This document shows, piece by piece, positions 1 through 7,220 of a stretch of DNA of 11,632 bases. A program made the position numbers and the translations under genes. Source of the DNA: Atribacterota bacterium (GTDB lineage Bacteria; Atribacterota; Phoenicimicrobiia; Phoenicimicrobiales; Phoenicimicrobiaceae); assembly GCA_030666935.1 (NCBI GenBank), contig DAOUWX010000041.1, positions 1-11,632 of the forward strand, read 5' to 3'. Under the pieces are notes generated by a model. That model was not told where the DNA came from. It saw only the letters and a program-made list of their open reading frames with translations, and did not search any database. Position 1 is the first letter of the stretch. Each line of letters begins with the position of its first letter.

Positions 1-104
1 TATATCATCGGTTTGTCATACACCGGAATCAACTGCTTGCTTATTGCCCTGGTTAGGGGGCTAAGCCTGTTCCCCGCCCCGCCGGCTAAGATTATTCCTT
101 TCAT
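1..104 (-). CDS. rmlA: Glucose-1-phosphate thymidylyltransferase, N-terminal part (cut by window edge)
   Basis: This is the first 34 codons of an RmlA-type nucleotidyltransferase, which joins dTTP and glucose-1-phosphate to give dTDP-glucose, the first step towards dTDP-L-rhamnose in the cytoplasm. The translation begins MKGIILAGGAGNRLSPLT and continues SKQLIPVYDKPMI. It holds the N-terminal glycine-rich nucleotide-binding loop (residues 8-13; the usual GTRL is GNRL here) and the KQLIPVYDKPM signature typical of RmlA. A clear ribosome site (AGGAG, 116-120) lies 11 nt before the ATG. By hand count 52 of 104 bases are G or C, against roughly 15-30% in most genes to its right, so it probably belongs to a conserved flank rather than the variable core. 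The gene continues beyond position 1. Related sugar-nucleotide transferases share the loop, but the KQLIPVYDKPM string favours RmlA. Confidence 0.9.
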   Translation of the reverse strand, partial: MKGIILAGGAGNRLSPLTRAISKQLIPVYDKPMI

Positions 105-115
105 TTTTTTTAACA

Positions 116-120
116 CTCCT
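116..120 (-). promoter_or_regulatory. Shine-Dalgarno site of rmlA
   Basis: AGGAG on the minus strand, 11 nt upstream of the rmlA ATG at 104. It supports this start and shows that rmlA is translated independently of the glycosyltransferase upstream, whose stop is about 78 nt before the rmlA start. Confidence 0.6.
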
Positions 121-181
121 TATATCTATATAAATATGGTAAAATTGTTCGTCATTCCGTTCATCACACTATAATTATTTG

Positions 182-1189
182 TTATAAAAATAAATCTTTT
201 ATCACGCTTTTCCATCCATTTGAAAAGCGATGGTAGCGACCACTTATTAATTCTATAAATATTTTATTGATGCGTCTCCATCGTGAATAATTATGCATCC
301 ATTGCCTTTCATGCAAATGCTTTATCTTTCCTTTTAAAAATTTATTAGTTCTTTTAGTCATTTTATTAACTTCATTTAATCGGTTTAAAATATATACAAG
401 CTGGTCAATTACAATTTGATAAGACTCTAATTTTGCATTATAAGCTCTCTTTAATTGTTCGAGTAAATTTAGTTTTTTCTCGCCATCCATATTTATCCCT
501 ATCGATTGCTTGGAATGCAAACGATATTTTATAAGAGGTTTTTCAATAAATATACCTTTCTTTTCAGCAGCACTTGCTAATAAGGCTATCCACTTATCAT
601 GAACCCATTCTTTGGGTATTGGTAAAATTAAATTAGTAATTGATTTACTAAGAGCCATAGTAGCTCCTGTAACTATACTACGTCCAGTAAGAACTTCAAT
701 TTGATTCCCTTCTTTAAATTTTCTTTTTATATCTTCAGTAAATAACACATAATCCCACAGGGTGCCGTCAATTAAATTTAATTTCCCATCAACCAGTAAA
801 GCATTTGAAAAAATATAACCGAAATCAGGATTTTTCTTAAATACCTCCGTAATTTTTTCAATTTTTTGTGACAGCCATATATCATCTTGGTCACTTAAAA
901 CAATTACCTCTCCCTTGCATAATTTTATTGCCTTTTCAAAATTTTTAGTAGCGCCCAGCCTTACCTTATTGTAATAGATTCTTACAGGAAAGGGAGTATC
1001 CTTTTCAAATTTCTCTAAAATTTGAAAAGTTGAATCAATAGAACCATCGTCACATATCACTACTTCATCCGGTAAATGAGTTTGCCTGGCAATGCTATTT
1101 AATTGTTCCTGTAAATAATCATCACCATTAAAAGTACATAGGGCTACTGATATGGTTGGATTGGCATTATTTTTATTTTTCGATAACAT
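182..1189 (-). CDS. GT2 family glycosyltransferase, rhamnosyltransferase-like
   Basis: A 335-residue GT-A fold glycosyltransferase of family 2, expected to act at the inner face of the membrane on a lipid-linked glycan. The N-terminus has the family pattern ISVALCTFNG (13-22) and YLQEQLNSI. The nucleotide-binding acidic motif CDDGS is at 46-50 and the DXD-type metal site SDQDDIW at 99-105. The QEQLxSI...CDDGS...SDQDDIW arrangement resembles GT2 enzymes often annotated as alpha-1,3-rhamnosyltransferases, and the next gene downstream is rmlA, so rhamnose is a reasonable but unproven donor. No transmembrane segment is evident; the C-terminal ~80 residues are rich in Lys/Arg/Trp and may contact the membrane. 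The best ribosome site (GAGGAG, 1207-1212) is 17 nt from the ATG, which is unusually far. The gene lies 90 nt downstream of the GT4 gene. Confidence 0.85.
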   Translation of the reverse strand: MLSKNKNNANPTISVALCTFNGDDYLQEQLNSIARQTHLPDEVVICDDGSIDSTFQILEKFEKDTPFPVRIYYNKVRLGATKNFEKAIKLCKGEVIVLSDQDDIWLSQKIEKITEVFKKNPDFGYIFSNALLVDGKLNLIDGTLWDYVLFTEDIKRKFKEGNQIEVLTGRSIVTGATMALSKSITNLILPIPKEWVHDKWIALLASAAEKKGIFIEKPLIKYRLHSKQSIGINMDGEKKLNLLEQLKRAYNAKLESYQIVIDQLVYILNRLNEVNKMTKRTNKFLKGKIKHLHERQWMHNYSRWRRINKIFIELISGRYHRFSNGWKSVIKDLFL

Positions 1190-1279
1190 TGCTATGATTT
1201 TTATAGCTCCTCAAAAAATTGTATATAATCGTAAAGAATACGATTAATTTTTTTTATTTTCAAATCAACAAGACAATAA

Positions 1280-2623
1280 TTAAACATATTTACTTACTCG
1301 CGTTGTCGAAATTAAATCTTTATAAATAGCTTCTATTTCTTTTGTATTTTCTCCAATTGCCTTTACTTTTTTGATTTCTTTACTCATTCTCTCCACTTCA
1401 GACGGATTATTAATAAAGTATTTTATTTTTTCAAATAAATCTCTCGAATCTCCAACTTTAAATAACAAGCCTGTCTTGCCATCATGAACCATCTCTGATA
1501 ATCCGCCTATATCGGAGGCAATGACGGGTGTTCTGCTCATAAACGCTTCCCTTATCGTTAAAGGAGAATTTTCCATGCATATAGAAGGGACAATTAGTAT
1601 ATCGGTTTTTGCAAATATTTTACCTATCTCATCATGTTCAAAGCTTCCCCTAAAATGAATGTTTTTATTTTTTACTAAATTCATATACTCTTTTTTATTT
1701 TCTTCTGAGGTAAAACCATATATTTTTAAAACAGCATCTTTAATCGTATCGAAACTCTCAATAAGAATTTTTATTCCTTTATGAATAGATACAGAGCCGA
1801 TAAATGCAAATCTAATTTGTTTGGATTTTGTTTTTTGAATATTTTTCAAATTGCTATTATCAATTCCCGAACCAATATAGATTGTTTTTTTTGTTGGTAC
1901 ACCGTTTTCAACAAGTTTACTCTTTAATTTTTTTGAAGGTGCAATAAATATATCAACCTTTTTAATAATATCTTGAATCATTTTAGGTCTAAAATAAAAT
2001 ACATAATAAATTGTATATATTTTTATAGTGAGATTTAATATAATTTTTATTATATTTTTTGGTAATGCAATATATGTGTTTGGTTGGAATATTTTTATTT
2101 TTTTTAGTCTATATAATCCTTTATTATTTAGGCATTTAATACATTTGCGATCATTATTACTATCTCTGCATAAAACATTATTATTATCGACAAAGTGCGC
2201 TTTTGGACATAATAACCAATAATCGTGCACAGTAAATACTATTGGTATCTTATATTTATAAGCAATATTAACTAAATTCATGGAAAGACCGATTAAATGT
2301 TGAAAGTGAATGATTTGCGGATTAAATTCCTCAATTAAAGCTTGGAATATTTTATCTATCCCTTTATTAATATCAATAAAATAAATTTTAGATTTAATTA
2401 AACCAAAATAAGTATATCTTTTATCACATTTATTTGTATTAACAGCTATAAAAGGCAAGTCCTCAAAATGCCCTTTTTTAAAACCTTTATCGATTTCCGT
2501 ATCTTTGAAAAAAAGATAAACATCATGATGTTTGCTTAATTCTTTACTAAGACTGCATGTATAAATTTCGGTACCACCCATAGCTTTAGGTAAAAAATCA
2601 TGGACTACTTGTAAAATTCTCAT
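1280..2623 (-). CDS. GT4 family glycosyltransferase with cysteine cluster
   Basis: A 447-residue GT-B fold, retaining-type glycosyltransferase of family 4. The N-terminal acceptor half has GGTEIYT (16-22), HFQHL (106-110) and HDYWLLCP (133-140). The C-terminal donor half has the glycine-rich segment FIGSVSIHKG (274-283) and the EX7E motif ENSPLTIRE (351-359) followed by TPVIASDIGG. Four cysteines (C139, C152, C161, C164, the last two as CIKC) sit after HDYWLL. Similar clusters occur in this GT4 subgroup and could bind a metal, but that is inference. The start has a good ribosome site (TGAGGAAT, just upstream of 2630). It follows the GT2 gene by only 23 nt, so the two are probably co-transcribed. 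Donor and acceptor cannot be read from the sequence. Parts are extremely AT-rich (8 GC in 60 bases at 1981-2040). Confidence 0.88.
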   Translation of the reverse strand: MRILQVVHDFLPKAMGGTEIYTCSLSKELSKHHDVYLFFKDTEIDKGFKKGHFEDLPFIAVNTNKCDKRYTYFGLIKSKIYFIDINKGIDKIFQALIEEFNPQIIHFQHLIGLSMNLVNIAYKYKIPIVFTVHDYWLLCPKAHFVDNNNVLCRDSNNDRKCIKCLNNKGLYRLKKIKIFQPNTYIALPKNIIKIILNLTIKIYTIYYVFYFRPKMIQDIIKKVDIFIAPSKKLKSKLVENGVPTKKTIYIGSGIDNSNLKNIQKTKSKQIRFAFIGSVSIHKGIKILIESFDTIKDAVLKIYGFTSEENKKEYMNLVKNKNIHFRGSFEHDEIGKIFAKTDILIVPSICMENSPLTIREAFMSRTPVIASDIGGLSEMVHDGKTGLLFKVGDSRDLFEKIKYFINNPSEVERMSKEIKKVKAIGENTKEIEAIYKDLISTTRVSKYV

Positions 2624-2646
2624 TTTTTATTTATTCCTCATTACTT

Positions 2647-3666
2647 TTAAATATTGACCTGATTATAAAATATATTTCGCTTAATATATCTCAATATATT
2701 CATTATTGGTTTTGGAAATAATAAAATTAAAAAATTCCTAAAAAATAATACCCATATTTCTTTGTTTAAAGGGTAATTGGCGAAAGATTTAGTTAATAAT
2801 TTAAAAGCATTTTTATAATCTTTTCCTTTAAAAAAGATTTTACTCCAAAAACAATAATTTTGTGAAATATTTCTCTTGCTTTGAAATCCTGATTTAGTAA
2901 TTAAATAATCGTCTAAAAAACTATTTATTTCTTCTTTTTTAAGAGTCTGTAATTTATCTTGTCCAAATTTTTTTCTCTCTTTTGCTAATTCAATTGCAAG
3001 TAAAGCATATTTATCCTGCAATGTCTTTTTCTTTACAGAAACTGAGTCAATATTAATTCTCCATTTATATAGAGATTTGGGAATATTTGCCACGTCAAAC
3101 TCTTCTGTAATGCGAAGTGTAAAATCAAAATCTTGTGCAAATTTGAATTCTTCCCGATACATGCCTATTTTCTCTATACATTCTTTTTTAAAAATAATTG
3201 AACCATGAGCAAATTGATTACCTTCTAATAATTTTTCTTTTAATTTCCTGTTTTCGGTTAAACAATTTATCGTATTTATTATTTTATCTTTTTCATTTAT
3301 TAAAAAATAATCTGTTCCTACAAGTGCCACATTACTATTTTTTTTAAGAAATTTTAATTCTTCTTCAAATCTAGTTGGCAGAGAAATGTCATCAGCATCC
3401 TGACGAGCGATATAATTACCCTTCGCTATTTTTAATCCCTTATTCAAAGATTTTGTAAGACCAATGTTTTTTTCGTTATTAATTATTTTAATTCTCGGGT
3501 CTTGATAACTCTTCAAAATCTCAGCTGTTTTATCAGTAGAACCATCGTTTAAAATTAAGAATTCAAAATCTTTAAAAGTCTGCGACAAAATACTATCAAT
3601 TGCTTCTCGAAGATATTTTTCTCCATTATATACAGACATAAGAACAGTAACTTTCGGAATTTTCAT
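2647..3666 (-). CDS. GT2 family glycosyltransferase
   Basis: A 339-residue family 2 glycosyltransferase with a classical GT-A N-terminus: VTVLMSVYNGEKYL (6-19), LILNDGSTD (37-45) and the metal-binding segment YIARQDADD (85-93), followed by LPTRFEEEL. These are the motifs that bind the nucleotide-sugar diphosphate through a divalent cation. The donor is not predictable. The C-terminal ~100 residues are basic and aromatic with a hydrophobic stretch (VLFFRNFLILLFPKPIM), suggesting peripheral membrane attachment. The ATG lies 4 nt after the stop of the fucosyltransferase gene. The ribosome site (AGGGGA) is inside the last codons of that gene, so translation of the two is probably coupled. Confidence 0.88.
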   Translation of the reverse strand: MKIPKVTVLMSVYNGEKYLREAIDSILSQTFKDFEFLILNDGSTDKTAEILKSYQDPRIKIINNEKNIGLTKSLNKGLKIAKGNYIARQDADDISLPTRFEEELKFLKKNSNVALVGTDYFLINEKDKIINTINCLTENRKLKEKLLEGNQFAHGSIIFKKECIEKIGMYREEFKFAQDFDFTLRITEEFDVANIPKSLYKWRINIDSVSVKKKTLQDKYALLAIELAKERKKFGQDKLQTLKKEEINSFLDDYLITKSGFQSKRNISQNYCFWSKIFFKGKDYKNAFKLLTKSFANYPLNKEIWVLFFRNFLILLFPKPIMNILRYIKRNIFYNQVNI

Positions 3667-3670
3667 AAAA

Positions 3671-4522
3671 TTAGTCCCCTACCCTTATCCAAGATTTTGG
3701 TACAATATCTCCTTCGTCTGCACTTCTAAACCATCTTTTTGGAGCACATACTATTTTATTAGGATTATTTGATAACCAAGCTCCCCACCAACTAAACGAA
3801 CTATTTGCAATTATAAAATATTTACAATTTGACATAAGCCTTAAATCTTCATATCCTTTTTTTGGGCTATTAATATTGACATAGATAGTTAGATATTTCA
3901 ATTTTAAGTTTTCTTTAGTCCATTGAGAATCATCTGAAAAAATAAAAAAAGTAGGATTTTTTACTTTTTTTAAAATTATTTTTACGGCGTTATAATAATA
4001 TTTTAATGAACAAGCTCCATGAACCTCGCTTGTTTTTTTATTGCTAATATAATCTCCTCTTCTTATATGAATACATACGGAATTTGAGTTTTCTATTTTT
4101 TCTAACATTAATTTATTTCTTTTATCTGGTTTTGTTTTTATTAAAAAATCCTTTATTATTATATTTCTAATTTCTCTAAAGTAATTTTCCGATTGCCAGT
4201 AACCATCAAGATAAATATTCCCCTTTTTTACTAATATTTTTTCATTGAAATACAGGTCATATTGCTTAATATAGAGATAATATTGACCCAATACTTTGGA
4301 AATAATTCTGTTATTAAATATTCGAATAAACATCATTGTAAATTTTGAAGCTATACTGCCAGATATATTAAAAATGTCTAATTCATAGTGGCGAAGTTTA
4401 TCCTGTTCCAATCCCGAAACATCCAATTTAAGTGTAGTAATGTTTTTTAATGCTAGGTATTTTCCTAAGGCATATTGGAACATTTGATTCCCCAACCCTC
4501 CTCTTAATTTTACTATAATCAA
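3671..4522 (-). CDS. GT11 family alpha-1,2-fucosyltransferase-like protein
   Basis: A 283-residue glycosyltransferase of family 11, the family of bacterial alpha-1,2-fucosyltransferases (WbsJ, FutC and relatives), which use GDP-L-fucose; some members use other 6-deoxy sugars. The N-terminal LRGGLGNQMFQYA (6-18) is the family hallmark. Also present are the donor-binding motif HIRRGDY (152-158), FIFSDDSQW (193-201), YEDLRLMSNCKYFIIA and the C-terminal NSSFSWWGAWL (240-250). Length is normal for the family. The start codon is TTG at 4520-4522, chosen because a good ribosome site (GAGGTGAG) lies 5 nt upstream and the next ATG would cut through the LGNQMFQYA motif. The TTG overlaps the stop (TGA) of a decayed methyltransferase tail. 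No GDP-fucose synthesis genes (gmd, fcl) are visible here. Confidence 0.9.
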   Translation of the reverse strand: MIIVKLRGGLGNQMFQYALGKYLALKNITTLKLDVSGLEQDKLRHYELDIFNISGSIASKFTMMFIRIFNNRIISKVLGQYYLYIKQYDLYFNEKILVKKGNIYLDGYWQSENYFREIRNIIIKDFLIKTKPDKRNKLMLEKIENSNSVCIHIRRGDYISNKKTSEVHGACSLKYYYNAVKIILKKVKNPTFFIFSDDSQWTKENLKLKYLTIYVNINSPKKGYEDLRLMSNCKYFIIANSSFSWWGAWLSNNPNKIVCAPKRWFRSADEGDIVPKSWIRVGD

Positions 4523-4633
4523 TTCTTCTCACCTCTCACATGATAAATACCTGTAAAAGCTTCAATAAATTTTTTATCGTCCAAATAATAGATTAAACTT
4601 CTTTAATTAATTATTCTTTGTAAAAACCTTTCT
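4519..4633 (-). pseudogene. C-terminal remnant of a SAM methyltransferase, paralogue of the gene at 6247-6969
   Basis: Read towards low coordinates, this stretch translates as RFLQRIIN, stop, then RSLIYYLDDKKFIEAFTG and IYHVRGEKN, stop. The intact methyltransferase ends KRIIIKYLFQILIPIYLYDM then DNELFIEDFTVGYHVIGERR, so the two tails share RII, Y-L-x-D, FIE-x-FT, YHV and GE in order. Nucleotide similarity is also visible: TGATAA, CTGTAAAA and CTTCAATAAAT occur in order near 4541-4568 and near 6269-6297 on the plus strand. The remnant has an in-frame TAA and a net loss of about six codons relative to the intact copy, and nothing recognisable of the SAM-binding domain remains. It is best explained as the leftover tail of a second, deleted methyltransferase gene. 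Its TGA overlaps the TTG start of the fucosyltransferase, mirroring the ATGA overlap at the end of the intact copy. Confidence 0.7.
4528..4535 (-). promoter_or_regulatory. Shine-Dalgarno site deciding a TTG start (fucosyltransferase)
   Basis: GAGGTGAG on the minus strand, ending 5 nt before the TTG at 4522. It supports the non-ATG start of the GT11 gene. It lies within the last codons of the decayed methyltransferase tail, so the start was probably once coupled to that gene. Confidence 0.6.
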
Positions 4634-4964
4634 TTTCATAACATATACATGCCAATTAAAGTTAAATAATTTATTACAATCATAATCTTTTTTAGAAAAG
4701 CGTTATAATATAAACAAATTTCTTTTTTATCTTTTTTTAATGTCCTCAAAAAGTATATTACTATAATATCTCCTAATTTCTTCAGGGTTTCTTATTGATA
4801 TTATTCTTGTAAAACATACTGCATATTGCCGAGACGCATTAAAATTAGGCAAAATCACCGTGTATAATTTCTTAAGAGATTTATAATAAATTATTATTCC
4901 ATATATTTGACCTTGGCATTGCGTAGTTATTTGCACTATCTAATGATGCATAAAAAATTCTCAT
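4607..4964 (-). pseudogene. Frameshifted, interrupted gene starting at the capK stop; probably a glycosyltransferase remnant
   Basis: An ATG at 4964 overlaps the capK stop as ATGA and reads MRIFYASLDSANNYAMP then RSNIWNNNLL before a TAA at 4881-4883. This resembles the start of CgeB-like or related glycosyltransferases (MKIxYA...P.S.IWyxNLY.SLK.LGH). Removing one base in the LL codons would continue in the next frame as LYKSLKKLYTVILPNFN, the expected follow-on. That frame runs on as RNPEEIRRYYSNILFEDIKK to a TAA at 4727-4729, and after two stops to SKKDYDCNKLFNFNWHVYV and a final TAA at 4607-4609. The last piece looks protein-like but I cannot place it. Taken alone the 69-codon open stretch (4727-4936) might be called a small hypothetical gene; I consider it the frameshifted part of this remnant. 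The family assignment rests on pattern memory only. Confidence 0.5.
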
Positions 4965-6250
4965 TTCATTTTTCTCCATTTATTTAGAAGCTCTTTATCA
5001 TCGTTAATGATAAAACTTCTTTTACCCTTTTTTGTTTTTGGTATGTCATCAACAAAATTAATTCTTATTTTCATACTCTGTGTAACTTTAGACAGTATAT
5101 TTTCAAAACTAATAATCTCTTCATCTTTACACCATTTATTTTTAACCAAATTTACTTCTAATAAATATCCGGGTTTTTGAACATATTGTACTGCTCTTAT
5201 TCCTGTTCTAAATTTACTATCATCCTCTCCTGCTCCAACATAACCAATCCCATGATACATCAGGTATGTTGCACCAACTATTCCATTTTTTGTTATTAAA
5301 AAATCATTATCTCTCCCTTTTGCTTTTATTAGTGGCAATTCTCTCTCGCAAGAACATTTCTTATCTAAAAATTTTACAGAATCCCCATTCTTATACCGTA
5401 TAAAAGGCATAGCTCTATTCCATAAGTCAGTTACAACCATTTCTCCATCGACATCTTCAATTATTGCGCGTTCCATAAAATAATGTAGCCCCTCATGTGA
5501 GTCGCATTCCCAGGCACATGCACCACCATCATTACAACAGTATTCTTCGAATACTTTACAATCAAATGCTCTTTCCATTATTTCTCTTTGAAAATTATAT
5601 AAATTTTCAGATATTGGATCAACTGATTCAATGCCCTCCAATTTTATATTATTATCCAAACAATATTTTGCTAATATATATAGCGAACCAACATATCCCC
5701 TTAGATGCTGAGGTTTAAATTCAATTAATTGTTCTACATTTTTCTCTAAATTTTCTATTGTTAGACCTCCAATAAGATTAATTGTATTTTTATCCTTGAC
5801 TAAACCTTGAGCGGAAGAAATAATGGCAAGTTTTTTACCGGGGATGTACCCATTCCAGGACCAACCTCTTAAATGTGAGTTCCAACGAATTTCACGACTC
5901 TCCTCAGATTCATAGTATTTTAAAGATGTGCCGGTTGAACCACCAGTATATAGTGTAGCAGAAATCAATTTATCATTTACAAAATCTTTATTATTCTGTA
6001 ATTCCTCCCTTGTAGTAATAGGTATCTTCCATAAATCGTCTTTTGTTTTTATATCCTGTGGTTTTAATTTAGCTTTTATAAATTTTTCACGATAGCCCAG
6101 AATATTATCATATACATATTTAATAATTTTTCTAAGACGCTGATTCTGGAAATCCTCCAATTTATCAATAGACCACCATTGACTCATATTTAAATCGATA
6201 ATTCTTTTAAATTTAAATCGTTTTATTAGCTTATTTATTTTGTTAATCAT
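4961..6250 (-). CDS. CapK / phenylacetate-CoA ligase-like adenylate-forming enzyme
   Basis: A 429-residue member of the AMP-forming family related to phenylacetate-CoA ligase and CapK of capsule clusters. The phosphate-binding loop is YTGGSTGTSLKYY (101-113), preceded by the usual helical N-terminus (LRKIIKYVYDNI, W-x-I-P-I-T-T-R-E). Further family features are GRDND (312-316, hinge region) and a C-terminal lysine in TKKGKRSF (406-413), the position of the catalytic lysine in adenylating enzymes. C249/H252 (ECDSHEGLH) and C299/C301 (KCSCERELP) may form a metal site. Members in polysaccharide loci are thought to activate or transfer an acyl or amino-acid substituent, but the substrate is unknown. 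Its ATG overlaps the preceding methyltransferase stop as ATGA, with GGAGAG just upstream. Confidence 0.8.
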   Translation of the reverse strand: MINKINKLIKRFKFKRIIDLNMSQWWSIDKLEDFQNQRLRKIIKYVYDNILGYREKFIKAKLKPQDIKTKDDLWKIPITTREELQNNKDFVNDKLISATLYTGGSTGTSLKYYESEESREIRWNSHLRGWSWNGYIPGKKLAIISSAQGLVKDKNTINLIGGLTIENLEKNVEQLIEFKPQHLRGYVGSLYILAKYCLDNNIKLEGIESVDPISENLYNFQREIMERAFDCKVFEEYCCNDGGACAWECDSHEGLHYFMERAIIEDVDGEMVVTDLWNRAMPFIRYKNGDSVKFLDKKCSCERELPLIKAKGRDNDFLITKNGIVGATYLMYHGIGYVGAGEDDSKFRTGIRAVQYVQKPGYLLEVNLVKNKWCKDEEIISFENILSKVTQSMKIRINFVDDIPKTKKGKRSFIINDDKELLNKWRKMK

Positions 6251-6969
6251 CTTCTCTCTCCGATTACATGATAACCAACTGTAAAATCTTCAATAAATAA
6301 CTCATTATCCATATCATATAAATAAATTGGAATTAAGATTTGAAATAAATATTTAATAATTATTCTTTTAACATTAAATCTCGTATATCTTTTATATTTT
6401 ATTACTTGTCCTCCAACTCTATTTGATTCCTGCAAAAAATGCTTTAACAAACCACCATTTGGTTCGATACTGATTAATTCAATACCATATTTTTCAAGAT
6501 ATTTTTTGTAAAAACTTGGGGTAAATCCCCCATAATAGTGATAGGGCATCATATGAAGCCCACAACCAAGTGGAGCAGTTAGATATAATCTTCCGCCTTT
6601 TTTTAATATTCTTGAAAATTCTTTAATTGCTTTGATTGGCTCTGGAATATGCTCTAAGACCTCAGTACACAAAATAATATCAAAAGATTCGTCCTTCACT
6701 GGAATTTCTGTAATATCTGAAACATAATCTATCTTTCCATATTTAAGGTCTCCATCAGTGCCACCTTCGGCTTGGCAAAAATCCTGCGTAAAATATTTAC
6801 AATGTTGAAATAATTCTTTATAGCGACATGAGCCCGCTCCTATATCTAACACTTTAGAACCTTTTGGAATCTTTGAAGATATTTCCTTTGTCCACTCATC
6901 CCGATTCCGCTGGTTAAAATTTACATAATATTCTGATTTTTTTATTTTTCGAGAAATAAATTTTAACAT
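6247..6969 (-). CDS. Class I SAM-dependent methyltransferase
   Basis: A 240-residue soluble methyltransferase of the Methyltransf_11 type. Motif I is KVLDIGAGSCRY (39-50), the SAM-binding glycine loop. The second acidic region is DYVSDITEIPVKDESFD, and the post-I segment is FDIILCTEVLEHIPEP (96-111), followed by ILKKGGRLYLTAPL (121-134). The region after residue 135 (GLHMMPYHYYGGFTPSFY) presumably forms the acceptor lid. The substrate is probably a sugar hydroxyl of the glycan, given the setting, but could be another precursor. The ATG overlaps the end of the DUF268 fragment (TAA at 6963-6965) and has AAGGA 10 nt upstream; the stop overlaps the capK start. A partial, decayed copy of its C-terminal tail lies 1.7 kb downstream at 4519-4633. 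Confidence 0.87.
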   Translation of the reverse strand: MLKFISRKIKKSEYYVNFNQRNRDEWTKEISSKIPKGSKVLDIGAGSCRYKELFQHCKYFTQDFCQAEGGTDGDLKYGKIDYVSDITEIPVKDESFDIILCTEVLEHIPEPIKAIKEFSRILKKGGRLYLTAPLGCGLHMMPYHYYGGFTPSFYKKYLEKYGIELISIEPNGGLLKHFLQESNRVGGQVIKYKRYTRFNVKRIIIKYLFQILIPIYLYDMDNELFIEDFTVGYHVIGERR

Positions 6970-7220
6970 TTTTCTTTGTCCTTCTTAAACCAAAATAATC
7001 CACAAGCATAGTTTGATTTTTCTAAAACATCAATATCAATATTTTCAATAAATCTTCCCGAATCTGTTACTCCAGAAACTTCAATTAATTTCAAATCCTC
7101 AAAATAACTAATAATTGAGCGAGGTGAATGTACCCTATGTGCGTTAAAGTATGTTTTTTCTTTCCCAATTGGTACTAAAAAGTACAAATTTTCTACGTTT
7201 TTAACTTTAACGAAAGGCAT
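6963..7220 (-). CDS. Truncated DUF268-like protein (C-terminal half only)
   Basis: An 85-residue open reading frame whose sequence matches, from memory, the C-terminal half of DUF268 proteins, which are found near methyltransferases in glycan clusters. Recognisable are LYFLVPIGKEKTYFNAHRV (12-30) with the FNAHR core, the following SPRSIISYFEDLKLIEVSG, and the terminal CGLFWFKK (73-80). Full members are about twice this length, and the missing N-terminal half would carry the first part of the fold. The ATG lies inside the end of the preceding methyltransferase gene (14-nt overlap) and has only a weak ribosome site (GGGTAA). Downstream it overlaps the next methyltransferase by 7 nt. It is most likely a truncated remnant at a recombination junction, though an expressed small protein cannot be excluded. 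Confidence 0.65.
   Translation of the reverse strand: MPFVKVKNVENLYFLVPIGKEKTYFNAHRVHSPRSIISYFEDLKLIEVSGVTDSGRFIENIDIDVLEKSNYACGLFWFKKDKEKC

Noticed and set aside
2028..2222. Plus-strand open frame inside the GT4 gene
   Set aside because: Antisense shadow of a well supported glycosyltransferase in extremely AT-rich DNA, with no recognisable domain.
4727..4936. A 69-codon stand-alone small gene
   Set aside because: Its frame joins a better start at 4964 through a one-base shift, lacks a ribosome site, and continues beyond its stop in protein-like sequence, so it is treated as part of a pseudogene.
5497..5718. Plus-strand open frame inside the capK-like gene
   Set aside because: Antisense shadow of the Cys/His-rich part of the enzyme; no supporting motifs.
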